From positions 1,054,001 to 1,118,000 of the forward strand of contig NC_021184.1 of the NCBI RefSeq assembly GCF_000233715.2: 64,000 nucleotides of DNA. Reading direction: 5' to 3'. This DNA is from Desulfoscipio gibsoniae DSM 7213. Lineage in GTDB: Bacteria > Bacillota > Desulfotomaculia > Desulfotomaculales > Desulfallaceae. Made by a program: the position numbers and the translations under genes. Shown here piece by piece: positions 34,391 to 43,333 of the stretch; positions within the stretch are counted from its first letter, which is position 1; each line of letters begins with the position of its first letter. Below the pieces are notes generated by a model that saw only the letters and a program-made list of their open reading frames with translations, was not told the DNA's origin and made no database searches.

Positions 34391-37096
34391 ATGAATGCAT
34401 ATGTACTTGGTTTCCAAGATATCGACAGAACAAAGCTCATGGTCGTCGGGGGCAAAGGCTTAAACCTGGGGGAGCTATCAAGGATTGAAGGGATACGGGT
34501 ACCGGAGGGGTTTTGCGTCACCACCAAGGCGTACAAAAGAATGATCGGGCCGAACCAGGAGTTCAATATCTTGCTCGATCAACTATCAGCATTAAAGGTA
34601 GACGACAGGGAAAGCACCGGTGCCATCAGCGGCAAGATCCGTAAGGTCATCGAAGGGATAGAAATCCCCAGGGACATCGAGGAAGAAATCATTTGCCATC
34701 TCGCAAAGCTTGGCGAGGAGCATGCCTATGCCGTGCGTTCCAGCGCCACCGCCGAGGATCTGCCGCTGGCCTCCTTTGCGGGCCAGCAGGATACGTATTT
34801 GAACATCAAAGGAAAGGATGCCATCCTGCGGCATATCAGCAAGTGCTGGGCGTCGCTGTTTACGGACCGGGCGGTGATCTACCGCATGCAAAACGGCTTT
34901 GACCACCGCAAGGTCTACCTGTCTGTCGTTGTCCAGCGGATGGTTTTCCCGCAGGTATCAGGGATTATGTTTACCGCCGATCCCGTCACCTCCAACCGGA
35001 AGGTGCTGTCCATCGATGCCGGCTTCGGGCTGGGCGAGGCGCTGGTCTCCGGCCTGGTGAATCCTGATATCTACAAGTTACGGGAGGGTAGGATCGTCGA
35101 TAAGAAGATATCCACCAAGAAACTGGCCGTCTACGCATTGGAAAAAGGCGGCACGGAGGAACGGGAGATCGAGCTCGTCCGGCAACATGAGCGGGCGCTG
35201 ACCGACGAGCAGGTTTTGCGGCTTGAAGGCATGGGCCGCAAGATCGAGGCGTATTTTGGCTGCCCACAGGATATCGAATGGTGCCTTGCTGATGATGCAT
35301 CAGTTGGGGACATTCATACGTTGGGGACATTCCTCCGCAGGAGGTGTGTCCACTTTCCGCTGAAGGAGGTGTGTCCCCTTTCATTTTTCATCGTGCAGAG
35401 CCGCCCCATCACTACCTTATTCCCAGTACCGGAAAACGATGGGCGAATGCGGGTCTACGTATCGCTAGGCCACCAGCAGATGATGACGGATGCCATTAAA
35501 CCGTTGGGGATGTCCTTCTTCCAGTTGTTAGCTGGTGATTTTCCAATGCACAAAGCCGGTGGGAGGTTGTTTTGGGAGGTAACGCACGACCTGGCCTCAC
35601 CCGTTGGCCGCAAGATCGTGCTCAGTACGATGGGCAAGAGCGACCCGCTGACAGTGAACGCGATCAATAGTTTAATGCAGCGGAAGGATTTTTTGGCATC
35701 ATTACCGTGCGGAAAGAGATCCATCAGCATGCGGACCGAGGGAATGTCCTGGGCAATGCCCGTTGAGGCCTTAAGGATCTACCGTAAAAACGACGCAGCG
35801 GTCGTTCAAGATCTCATTGCCCGCAGCGAGGCGTCGATCAGAGACCTGCGGCAAAGGATCGCCAACATCTCCGGGGATGAACTGTTTGCCTTTATTGTCC
35901 AGGACCGTAAGCGGCTAAAAGAAATCATGTATGATCCACGCGGCTATGGAGCGATCGCCGTCGCGGTGTTAGTCTCGGGTTGGATCAATAACAAAATGGA
36001 AAAATGGCTGGGCGAAAAGAGTGTCGCCGACACGCTTACCCAATCGGTACCCAATAACGTCACCTCCGAAATGGGGCTGGCGCTGCTGGACGTAGCGGAC
36101 GTCGTCCGGCAATACCCGGCGGTGATGGAGTATTTTCAGCATGCCTGTGATGAGACCTTCTTCGAGGACCTGGTGAAACTGGAAGGCGGCGATGCCGTCA
36201 GTCGTTCCATGCGGGCGTACCTTGAGAAATACGGTATGCGTTGTCCCGGCGAGATTGATATCACCAGGACGCGTTGGAACGAACAGCCGACCGCCCTCAT
36301 TCCCGCGATCCTTAGCAACATCAAGAACTTTGCGCCCAATGCGAGCAGCGTTAAGTTTGAGCAGGGACGGCTGGAAGCAGAGGAGAAGGAACAGGAACTC
36401 TTGAGCCGCCTGGAGCAATTGCCCGGCGGCAAGCAAAAGGCCAAGAAGACAAAGAGGATGATCAGCGTTTTGCGCAACTTTATCGGCTACCGGGAATATC
36501 CCAAATATGGCTTCATCCAGCGTTTCTGGATCTACAAGCAGGCCCTGCTGAAGGAGGCCGCCAGGCTCGTGCAAAAGGGGGTCATCCGGGAGAAGGAGGA
36601 CATTTACTACCTGTCCTTCGAGGAACTCCGTGAGGTTGTGCGCACAAATCGGCTGGATTACAGCATTATCACCAGGAGAAAAGAGGAGTACGAGGTCTAT
36701 GAGAAGCTGACGCCGCCGCGGGTGATGACTTCCGAGGGCGAGGTCATCTCCGGTGAGTTCAACACCGGCAACATCCCCCGGGGCGCTTTGCCGGGCATAC
36801 CCGTTTCAGCCGGCACCATCGAGGGTAGGGCGCGGGTCGTTTTAAAAATGGCGGACGCCGACATAGAGGAGGGCGATATCTTGGTTACCGCCTTCACTGA
36901 CCCCAGCTGGACGCCGGTATTTGTGTCCGTTAAAGGGCTGGTGACGGAAGTTGGCGGGCTGATGACCCATGGCGCCGTCATTGCGCGGGAATACGGCCTT
37001 CCGGCAGTGGTAAGCGTGGAAAACGCCACCAAGCTGATCAGAGATGGACAGAGGATTCGGGTGAACGGAACGGAAGGGTATGTGGAAGTGCTGTGA
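34391..37096 (+). CDS. Rifamycin phosphotransferase-like / PEP-synthase-like enzyme 1
   Basis: A 901-aa three-domain protein. The ATP-binding PPDK_N domain (1 to about 345) has VVGGKGLNLGELSRI and AYAVRSSATAEDLPLASFAGQQDTY. A long helical middle domain contains GNVTSEMGLAL-like sequence (NNVTSEMGLALLDVADVV) and EKYGMRCPGEIDITRTRW. The C-terminal swivelling domain carries GGLMTHGAVIAREYGLPAVV with the phosphorylated His860. The architecture and motifs fit Rph, which phosphorylates rifamycins using ATP, better than true PEP synthase, whose PEP/pyruvate domain is absent. Residues 304-330 are an insertion derived from a palindromic repeat. ATG with AAGGAGGG upstream. Confidence 0.82.
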   Translation: MNAYVLGFQDIDRTKLMVVGGKGLNLGELSRIEGIRVPEGFCVTTKAYKRMIGPNQEFNILLDQLSALKVDDRESTGAISGKIRKVIEGIEIPRDIEEEIICHLAKLGEEHAYAVRSSATAEDLPLASFAGQQDTYLNIKGKDAILRHISKCWASLFTDRAVIYRMQNGFDHRKVYLSVVVQRMVFPQVSGIMFTADPVTSNRKVLSIDAGFGLGEALVSGLVNPDIYKLREGRIVDKKISTKKLAVYALEKGGTEEREIELVRQHERALTDEQVLRLEGMGRKIEAYFGCPQDIEWCLADDASVGDIHTLGTFLRRRCVHFPLKEVCPLSFFIVQSRPITTLFPVPENDGRMRVYVSLGHQQMMTDAIKPLGMSFFQLLAGDFPMHKAGGRLFWEVTHDLASPVGRKIVLSTMGKSDPLTVNAINSLMQRKDFLASLPCGKRSISMRTEGMSWAMPVEALRIYRKNDAAVVQDLIARSEASIRDLRQRIANISGDELFAFIVQDRKRLKEIMYDPRGYGAIAVAVLVSGWINNKMEKWLGEKSVADTLTQSVPNNVTSEMGLALLDVADVVRQYPAVMEYFQHACDETFFEDLVKLEGGDAVSRSMRAYLEKYGMRCPGEIDITRTRWNEQPTALIPAILSNIKNFAPNASSVKFEQGRLEAEEKEQELLSRLEQLPGGKQKAKKTKRMISVLRNFIGYREYPKYGFIQRFWIYKQALLKEAARLVQKGVIREKEDIYYLSFEELREVVRTNRLDYSIITRRKEEYEVYEKLTPPRVMTSEGEVISGEFNTGNIPRGALPGIPVSAGTIEGRARVVLKMADADIEEGDILVTAFTDPSWTPVFVSVKGLVTEVGGLMTHGAVIAREYGLPAVVSVENATKLIRDGQRIRVNGTEGYVEVL
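35303..35380. repeat. 77-78-bp palindromic repeat inside a coding sequence
   Basis: Nearly identical to 53899-53975 (GTTGGGGACATTC, then CCTCCG.AGGAGGTGTGTCC and a second GGAGGTGTGTCCCCT). It is flanked by TCA on both sides (35300-35302 and 35381-35383), compatible with a 3-bp target duplication. Net gain is 81 bp, exactly 27 codons, so the rph-like frame stays open. Confidence 0.85.
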
Positions 37097-37198
37097 CAGT
37101 CCCAGGAGTACAACTCCCGGGAGTTATCTTACTTTCATTGGTTTAGAATAGTAATGGATTTTTAGACCCTATTATCCTTTAGGAAAGGGGCAACCAGT

Positions 37199-39844
37199 AT
37201 GAATCGGTACGTTTTCTACTTCAATGAAATAGACAAATCCAGTCTGGCCAGCGTGGGGGGTAAAGGAGCAAACCTGGGCGAACTGTGCCGTATTCCCGGG
37301 ATTGTGGTGCCGGCAGGTTTTTGTGTGGCTACAAGCGCTTACAGGGATTTCGTGAATACGAGCAGGGAGTTTGCCGCCTTGCTGAAAACCCTGGAATCAA
37401 TTAATGCTGAATCAATGGAGGAACTCAAGGCCGCGGGAGAACGCATGCGCACTCACTTGGAAAATCTGGACATTCCCGCCCCTATCCAACAGGAGATCAT
37501 CCAGGCCTGGCGAAAGACCGGCAGTCATCATGCCTATGCCGTACGCTCCAGTGCCACGGCGGAAGACCTGCCGGGAGCGTCTTTTGCCGGACAGCAGGAT
37601 ACTTTCTTGAATATCGAGGGTGAGAAGAACATCCTTGACAGTGTCCGAAAGTGCTGGGCTTCTCTGTTCACCGACCGGGCCATCGCTTACCGGCAGAAGA
37701 ATGGTTTCCGGCATGATCAAGTATTGCTGGCCGTGGTGGTACAGCGGATGGTCTTCCCCGAAGTGTCGGGGATCATGTTTACGGCCGATCCGGTGACCGG
37801 CAACCGGAAAATCGTATCCATCGATGCCAGTTTCGGCCTGGGCGAGGCACTTGTGTCAGGCGTTGTCTCCGCCGATTTGTACCAGGTAAGAGCGGATAAA
37901 TTGATCAAGAAACAAATAGCAAAGAAAGAGATCGTCATCTATGCCCGGCCTGAGGGCGGGACAGCAAAAGTGGAACTTGAGGGAGAGAGGCAGACCGCCC
38001 CGGCTTTATCGGAAGAACAAGCGGTCAGGCTGGCCCGGATGGGACGAAGTATCGAAAATCACTTTGGTTCTCCCCAGGACATCGAGTGGTGTCTCGCTGA
38101 CAATAAAATATTTGTTGTGCAGAGCCGGCCGATTACGACTCTCTATCCCGTTCCCAAAGCCGACGATGATAAACTTCACCTTTTCCTGTCTATCGGCCAT
38201 CCGCAAATGATGACTGAGGCTATAAAGCCCCTGGGGATATCGGTATTCAGGACTGTTTTTCCTTTCGGCAAAAGATCGCCTCAGGCAGAGAGCGATCTGC
38301 TGCGAGAAGCCGGCAGCAGATTGTATCTCGATTTGACCCCGATGCTTGAGTATCGGGAGGCAAGGAAACGATTGCCCGAAATGCTGCTCAATCTTGATGA
38401 ATCAATGAGCCGGGCGGTGCAGGAATTCGTTGAGCGAGAGGAATTCCAGGCTGCGGCGCAGCCCGGCAAAAGAGTGGAGTTTGGGCTGGTAAAAAAGGCC
38501 TTTCCGACGGGCTTTGCCGTCCTCAGAAATATCCTGTACCGTGATAATTACCAGGCCATTGATGAGATGAACCGGTTTATTGCCGAGCAAGTCAAGGAAA
38601 ACAGGGCTAAGCTGCAAGAGGTGTCGGGTGCGGATAGAATCGCGCAGATTCAGGAAATGCTGTCTACTTTAATACCAAGGGTTGTTCCGATGGTAGCCCA
38701 GTACTTGCCGACCGCGATCATTACTTTCAAGCTCATTGAGAGTCTGTCCAAGAAGTGGCTTGGTGACGCAGCCGAATTGGGCAACATCAGTAAATCCCCG
38801 CCGGGGAACGTAACCACGGAAATGGGATTGGCGCTGGGAGATGTGGCCGATGCCGTGCGTAATTATCCGGCGGTGATCGAATACCTGAAGCGGGCAGCCG
38901 ACGGAACATTTTGGGATGGCCTTAAGACTGTTCCCGGCGGAGAAGAGGTGCTGCCTGTTTTCTTAAGTTTTTTCGAAAAGTATGGTATGCGGGGGACGGG
39001 TGAAATCGACATTACCCGGTCGCGGTGGCGTGAGGCTCCGACCCAGTTGGTTCCCGCCATTCTGAGCCACATTAAGAGTGTCAGACCCGGGCAGCATCGC
39101 TGTGATTTCCTGGCCGGGAAAGAGGATGCTGAACTTGCCGCCGAAAGGCTGCTTGAGCGCCTGCGGCAAACGCCCCGTGGATCCTTCAAGGCCAGACGCA
39201 TGCAGCGGCTGATCAGGGTGCACCGCTCATTGATTGGGATCAGGGAACATCCCAAATACTATGTTATGCAAAACTTCGATCTGATCAAGCAGGCCATTTT
39301 GCAGGAGGCCGATGAACTGGTGGCGGCCGGAGTTCTGGATCGCCCGGAAGAGGTGTTTTGGTTTTCGCTGCAGGAGATCAAGGAAATGATCGAAACACAG
39401 TGGGTGGATCGCAAAGTTGTTGCTCAGCGCAAAGAAAAATATGAACATGATGCCAAGCTGACTCCGCCCCGGGCTATAACCAGCGAGGGAGAGATCATCA
39501 CCGTTAAACCGGGAGCCGAGGTCCCACCGGGCGCGCTGACCGGGAGCCCGGTGTCGGCCGGCACCATCGAGGGCCGCGCCCGGGTCATCCTCAGGCTGGA
39601 AGAGGCTAAAATGGATAAGGGGGATATCCTGGTGGCGCCGTACACCGATCCGGGCTGGACGCCGTTGTTCCCCCTAGCGGCCGGTCTGGTAACGGAAGTC
39701 GGAGGCTTAATGACCCATGGCGCCGTGGTGGCCCGGGAATATGGCATGCCGGCGGTGGTGGGGGTCGATAACGCCACGAAGCTGATCAGAGACGGACAGA
39801 GGATCCGGGTGAACGGAACGGAGGGGTATGTAGAAGTGATATGA
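37199..39844 (+). CDS. Rifamycin phosphotransferase-like / PEP-synthase-like enzyme 2
   Basis: An 881-aa tandem paralogue of the preceding gene with the same domain order. ATP-binding domain VGGKGANLGELCRI and AVRSSATAEDLPGASFAGQQ; IEWCLADNKIFVVQSRPIT marks the end of that domain without the insertion found in paralogue 1. The middle domain has NVTTEMGLALGDVADAV. The swivelling domain has GGLMTHGAVVAREYGMPAVV with His840. GGAAAGGGG ribosome site. A 14-bp perfect palindrome AACTCCCGGGAGTT at 37112-37125 lies in the gap between the two genes. Substrate unknown; phosphorylation of a rifamycin-like polyketide is the family precedent. Confidence 0.83.
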   Translation: MNRYVFYFNEIDKSSLASVGGKGANLGELCRIPGIVVPAGFCVATSAYRDFVNTSREFAALLKTLESINAESMEELKAAGERMRTHLENLDIPAPIQQEIIQAWRKTGSHHAYAVRSSATAEDLPGASFAGQQDTFLNIEGEKNILDSVRKCWASLFTDRAIAYRQKNGFRHDQVLLAVVVQRMVFPEVSGIMFTADPVTGNRKIVSIDASFGLGEALVSGVVSADLYQVRADKLIKKQIAKKEIVIYARPEGGTAKVELEGERQTAPALSEEQAVRLARMGRSIENHFGSPQDIEWCLADNKIFVVQSRPITTLYPVPKADDDKLHLFLSIGHPQMMTEAIKPLGISVFRTVFPFGKRSPQAESDLLREAGSRLYLDLTPMLEYREARKRLPEMLLNLDESMSRAVQEFVEREEFQAAAQPGKRVEFGLVKKAFPTGFAVLRNILYRDNYQAIDEMNRFIAEQVKENRAKLQEVSGADRIAQIQEMLSTLIPRVVPMVAQYLPTAIITFKLIESLSKKWLGDAAELGNISKSPPGNVTTEMGLALGDVADAVRNYPAVIEYLKRAADGTFWDGLKTVPGGEEVLPVFLSFFEKYGMRGTGEIDITRSRWREAPTQLVPAILSHIKSVRPGQHRCDFLAGKEDAELAAERLLERLRQTPRGSFKARRMQRLIRVHRSLIGIREHPKYYVMQNFDLIKQAILQEADELVAAGVLDRPEEVFWFSLQEIKEMIETQWVDRKVVAQRKEKYEHDAKLTPPRAITSEGEIITVKPGAEVPPGALTGSPVSAGTIEGRARVILRLEEAKMDKGDILVAPYTDPGWTPLFPLAAGLVTEVGGLMTHGAVVAREYGMPAVVGVDNATKLIRDGQRIRVNGTEGYVEVI

Positions 39845-39869
39845 ATGCTTAATTCTTCGGAGATAAAAT

Positions 39870-39902
39870 TTAGCCCGGTAAATCCATGAATTTACCGGGC
39901 TA
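39870..39902 (+). terminator. Strong hairpin terminator after the rph pair
   Basis: TTAGCCCGGTAAAT and ATTTACCGGGCTAA arms with a short loop, then a T-run after eight bases. It separates the convergent coat-protein genes. Confidence 0.8.
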
Positions 39903-39962
39903 ACCCAACTTTTTTCCCACCAGGATGGTAAAGTCAACGGTGAGCCGTATAAAAATTTCGGT

Positions 39963-40160
39963 TTAAACAGGATTTCGTTGCCCGGCTTTTTGAGCCATTA
40001 AATCTGCGAACTGGCGTTGATGTTGTTGAATAGTGTTCTGATGTTGCAGCAATTTCTGTCTTAAATCTTCGCTGCCGGCGTCCGCAGCAAGACGGGCAAA
40101 AGTGGCGGCTGTCATTTTTTCAAATTCCGCTGCGTCAAAAAGCATATCAGCTTCATTCAT
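39963..40160 (-). CDS. Small helical protein, coat-associated
   Basis: A 65-aa soluble protein, nearly all helix and Gln-rich (LQHQNTIQQHQRQFADLMA). ATG with AATAGGAGTG upstream. It follows the CotF-like gene by 15 bp on the same strand and resembles the short companion proteins of coat clusters. No specific function known. Confidence 0.65.
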   Translation of the reverse strand: MNEADMLFDAAEFEKMTAATFARLAADAGSEDLRQKLLQHQNTIQQHQRQFADLMAQKAGQRNPV

Positions 40161-40175
40161 TTTATGCTATCACTC

Positions 40176-40418
40176 CTATTGAGGGAATTTATTCATCATC
40201 TGCTGAAATTCTTGGGCAGTTTTTTGTTGAACTTGGCTGATTTGATTGAATAAGTTCTTTACCTGTGGGTCAACTGCCTGCTGACTATAAAATTGATATT
40301 TTTTAGCGGCTAAATCTTCTAATTTGTAAGCATCCCGTGCAACGTAATAATCCTTTGCCAAGATATCACCCCCCTTCCCGCCTATAATATTTTGCACATC
40401 TTCATAAGATATATTCAT
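40176..40418 (-). CDS. CotF-like spore coat protein
   Basis: An 80-aa protein in the Coat F family style: a short N-terminal segment with ILAKDYYVARDAYKLEDLA and helices rich in Gln and Lys (FNQISQVQQKTAQEFQQMMN). Such proteins are assembled on the spore coat; the ferritin-like helices are seen in many Clostridia. First gene of a two-gene minus-strand unit. Confidence 0.65.
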   Translation of the reverse strand: MNISYEDVQNIIGGKGGDILAKDYYVARDAYKLEDLAAKKYQFYSQQAVDPQVKNLFNQISQVQQKTAQEFQQMMNKFPQ

Positions 40419-40680
40419 TTCTGCTCCGCTTTTGGTTTAAAAAGTAAACGGCTGCATATTACACAAAAAAAGAGGGCCGGAAATGCTTAAAGATAAAAAA
40501 CCTCACAATTGGGGTGTTTTTATTATGCACTAACAGGAACATTTTGGGTAATCATAGAGTCTTTAATATAAATGATCCGAAAATCAAGATTTAACAAAGG
40601 GATTACAGGCTTGATATAAGCCTTGAAATGTTGTTGGCATAACAGGCCAGTGGTCAATGATTGGGGATAGGAGGGTATAA

Positions 40681-40887
40681 ATGCGAAAGATTGTTTATTT
40701 GCTTCTGACTGTGCTTTGGGGTTTATCCCTGGTGGGGTGCGCCACAGGTGGGCAGAACCCGCCTGCGCCGGGTTCCGATATGAATGGACGGCTTACCTGG
40801 CTGGAAGAGCTTAATATTTCAGAAGATAAATTCAAAGACCCGGGAGAGATTGATCAGGCCTGGGAGATAGGAGTTTCAAATGGATAA
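40681..40887 (+). CDS. Short lipoprotein
   Basis: A 68-aa secreted lipoprotein: signal peptide (RKIVYLLLTVLWGLSLVG) with lipobox LVGC (Cys20) and an acidic 48-residue mature chain. GGAGGG ribosome site. Its stop overlaps the following gene by eight bases. No family recognised. Confidence 0.7.
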   Translation: MRKIVYLLLTVLWGLSLVGCATGGQNPPAPGSDMNGRLTWLEELNISEDKFKDPGEIDQAWEIGVSNG

Positions 40888-41332
40888 ATTTTTTCCTATT
40901 GCCCCGATGGATAGAACTTCTAAAATAATGTCAAATCCATTCACAACTATCATTGCTATTTGCAGTATCGGTTTAATTTGGCTAATACCATACATATTCT
41001 CACCGCGCGGTTATAAAGTAACGCCCAAAGGTATAATCATACAGCTTAAGTTATCCTCTCATTTTATAAGCAAAGATAAAATAAAATCCATTAAGTTGGT
41101 TGGTTCAATAGAACCTGGTAACGGAATTACTTGGTTATCCGGACAATTCGGATACGCAGGGTTATTTGCATTAAAAAGTGGCTCAATGGCTCGTGTATAT
41201 GCAACATGCTGGGATAATATGGTCCAGATACAAACGGATAACATTGATCCGTATTTACTATCGCCTCAAGACCCAGTGAATTTTGTTAAAAGCGTTAAAG
41301 AATTGGACAGGTTGAAATCAGGATCCAGGTGA
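40880..41332 (+). CDS. Bacterial PH-domain-like membrane protein
   Basis: A 150-aa protein with one hydrophobic helix (FTTIIAICSIGLIWLIPYIF) followed by a beta-rich domain: YKVTPKGIIIQLKLSSHFIS, KIKSIKLVGSI, then ARVYATCWDNMVQIQTDN. This is the layout of bPH-type membrane-associated domains. Coupled to the lipoprotein gene. Function unknown. Confidence 0.65.
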   Translation: MDKFFPIAPMDRTSKIMSNPFTTIIAICSIGLIWLIPYIFSPRGYKVTPKGIIIQLKLSSHFISKDKIKSIKLVGSIEPGNGITWLSGQFGYAGLFALKSGSMARVYATCWDNMVQIQTDNIDPYLLSPQDPVNFVKSVKELDRLKSGSR

Positions 41333-41356
41333 ACGGACTCATGGGTTAGCATGACA

Positions 41357-41385
41357 TTGACAAATCGGTCTTAATTTAGTACCAT
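41357..41385 (+). promoter_or_regulatory. Promoter of the phd-relE module
   Basis: TTGACA (41357-41362), 17 bp, TACCAT (41380-41385). The -10 region lies within GTACC-ATAT-TTGTAC, an imperfect palindrome that could be the antitoxin operator. Confidence 0.55.
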
Positions 41386-41408
41386 ATTTGTACCGAGGTG
41401 ATAACGCA

Positions 41409-41690
41409 ATGAATATTAAAGAAGATATTAGGCCTATTTCTTATATTAAAGCCAATGCGGCTGAGATTTTGGCGCAAGTAAACGAGAGCCACAGGCCTGT
41501 CTATGTTACTCAAAACGGAGAAGCTAAGGCGGTTCTGTTGGATACTGAATCCTATGAAAAAATGAAGAAGGCTCTCGGTTTATTAAAATTACTGGCCCAA
41601 GGGGAACGTGATATAATCGATGGAAAAGTCTTATCGCAGGAAGATTTTTTTTCGGTTATGGATCGCGGCTTTGATAATATAAGACCATGA
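41409..41690 (+). CDS. Phd/YefM-family antitoxin
   Basis: A 93-aa antitoxin: IRPISYIKANAAEILAQVNE and VYVTQNGEAKAVLLDTESYE give the Phd DNA-binding fold; the C-terminal part binds the toxin. ATG at 41409 with GAGGTG upstream. Overlaps the toxin gene by four bases. Confidence 0.9.
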   Translation: MNIKEDIRPISYIKANAAEILAQVNESHRPVYVTQNGEAKAVLLDTESYEKMKKALGLLKLLAQGERDIIDGKVLSQEDFFSVMDRGFDNIRP

Positions 41691-42013
41691 CTAAAGAGCC
41701 ATATCAGGTATTCTGGACACAAACTGCCCAGCAGGATTTAAAAAAAATAATTGAATACATTGCCGCTGATAGTGAAATTCAAGCGAAAAGAATTTATTTT
41801 GCAATTAAACAAAAAGTCGATGACCTACAGTATATGCCCCTTCAGGGAAGAATTGTTCCGGAATTAAGATATTATGGTGTATTAACCTACAGGGAATTAA
41901 TTAGACCGCCTTGGCGAATTATTTATAAAACTGAAGAAAACAAAGTATGGGTGCTTGCAGTAATTGATGGAAGAAGAAATGTGGAGGATATATTGCTTGA
42001 TAGATTCATTTAG
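41687..42013 (+). CDS. RelE/ParE-family toxin
   Basis: A 108-aa toxin: QVFWTQTAQQDLKKIIEYIA, MPLQGRIVPELRYYGV, YRELIRPPWRIIYKTEE and a final VIDGRRNVEDILLDR. The basic Arg and the RIIY segment are typical of RelE ribonucleases. Co-translated with the preceding antitoxin. Confidence 0.9.
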   Translation: MTKEPYQVFWTQTAQQDLKKIIEYIAADSEIQAKRIYFAIKQKVDDLQYMPLQGRIVPELRYYGVLTYRELIRPPWRIIYKTEENKVWVLAVIDGRRNVEDILLDRFI

Positions 42014-42049
42014 TTAGCGGAGTATTTGAAATTGTCGTCATTTAAAAAG

Positions 42050-42090
42050 AAAACGCACGCTAAGGGAACTGATTTAGCGTGCGTTTTTTA
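42050..42090 (+). terminator. Terminator after the phd-relE module
   Basis: AAACGCACGCTAA and TTAGCGTGCGTTT arms around a 10-nt loop, followed by T residues; the arms are bordered by A and T runs, so it could work in both directions. Confidence 0.85.
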
Positions 42091-42132
42091 GTGGCTCGCT
42101 ACAGAGGACCCAGCCTTTTTAAATAATTTTAA

Positions 42133-42348
42133 TTAGCAAAAGTTCAACAAATTTGCTCAGACGTTGCTTATGGATTCGAGTATTCCGATAAAGTACTAGC
42201 TGATACAAAAAGTCTCTTGAATGGTCCAGATTTAACAGATAAAGAAAAAGAATTTGTGAATGAGTTAATAAAGGCTTTCAATTTATTTAAAAAATTGAAA
42301 GGGGCAGGTGTGTACATACTGTACAGATTATTATATTCGGAGAGCTAA
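42133..42348 (+). pseudogene. Start-less coding remnant
   Basis: An open frame of about 71 codons without a start codon, with protein-like sequence (ICSDVAYGFEYSDKVLADTK, then DLTDKEKEFVNELIKAFNLF). Family not recognised. Probably the 3' part of a gene lost at its 5' side, next to the terminator at 42050. Confidence 0.35.
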
Positions 42349-42466
42349 AAAAAATACATTTTCCTGAACAAACTTGATCTTCAATCAAGTGTCTACGGTT
42401 GAACCACAAACTTTGGGAACTTTTGGCTGAAAAGTTCGTCTAAATAGGTGAATGGTATAACAGGGA

Positions 42467-42937
42467 GTGGATAAATTGAAGCTAGCCGAAGCATTGCTAG
42501 AAAGAAAGAGTATCAAGGAACAGCTTGATACCCTTCGGGAACGTTTAATACACAATGTTAGGATCCAGGAAGGGGACGAGCCCACGGAAAAACCGCAAGA
42601 ACTTATGGAAAAGATTAACGAGTCGGTTGATCGGCTGGAAAAGATGATTATCAACATCAACCGGATTAACGTGCGGACAAAACTATCGGACGGCGCCACA
42701 ATAATGGAGGCTATTGCGCGAAGGGACATGCTCAAACTGCGTCATGATACTCTTACTGCGGCACTTCAAACTGCCACCGAGCCGATTATCAGGTTGAGCC
42801 GTTCGGAGGTGAAATTCCAGGTTACGGTGGATGTTAAGGAGATGCACCGGGAGTTGGACAGGATGGCTAAGGAATACAGGGAACTTGACGCATCCATTCA
42901 GGCTGTGAATTGGCTGACCGATTACACTGAAGGTTAA
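42467..42937 (+). CDS. DIP1984-family protein
   Basis: A 156-aa, strongly helical (coiled-coil) cytoplasmic protein with the DIP1984 opening LAEALLERKSIKEQLDTLRERL and the conserved central INRINVRTKLSDGATIMEAI. Also called septicolysin-like in databases, but without evidence of toxicity. GTG start. It is followed by a possible structured RNA with a terminator. Function unknown. Confidence 0.8.
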   Translation: MDKLKLAEALLERKSIKEQLDTLRERLIHNVRIQEGDEPTEKPQELMEKINESVDRLEKMIININRINVRTKLSDGATIMEAIARRDMLKLRHDTLTAALQTATEPIIRLSRSEVKFQVTVDVKEMHRELDRMAKEYRELDASIQAVNWLTDYTEG

Positions 42938-42954
42938 CATTATTCATTTTGGTG

Positions 42955-43206
42955 TAGCGTGGGGTCCTTGGCTGCTGAGGGCACTTCCCCGCCGGAGGTA
43001 CCATATCCGGCCGTAGTCTCCGGTAACGGGGGTTTCGTCAACTACTGAGGTTAATCAACCAAGATGGGAAGGTAAAAGCGTAAGAGTTAATGCTTACATG
43101 TTTACCGCTAAGCTTTGCCAAAGGGTATTACCAGTGCCGGCAATCAGGGAATCCGCACGAGGGTGGGAAGTGGGTAACCCGGACGTTTATATGCGTCCGG
43201 GTTTTA
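42955..43206 (+). ncRNA. Candidate structured RNA downstream of DIP1984 gene
   Basis: A 250-nt non-coding stretch, more GC-rich than other spacers, containing GCCGGA/TCCGGC and GGGG/CCCC hairpins and ending at a clear terminator. No known RNA family is recognised. It might be the 3' untranslated part of the DIP1984 transcript or an independent RNA. Confidence 0.3.
43176..43206 (+). terminator. Terminator of the DIP1984 transcript
   Basis: AACCCGGACG and CGTCCGGGTT arms with an 8-nt loop, then a short T-run. Confidence 0.75.
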
Positions 43207-43333
43207 AATTCGATATTATAATTTCAGGGTGATTACCTGACACTTTTTAGCATTTCTTCTGTTGAAGCAACGTTAAGAAAGTGTTGCTATTATTTTTCTC
43301 AGGACCCGCTAAATACCAGGCGCCCGAACGGTT

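Noticed and set aside
34391-39844. Phosphoenolpyruvate synthase (ppsA) calls
   Set aside because: The pyruvate-binding TIM-barrel domain with its signature is missing and the phosphohistidine domain is C-terminal, as in rifamycin phosphotransferases.
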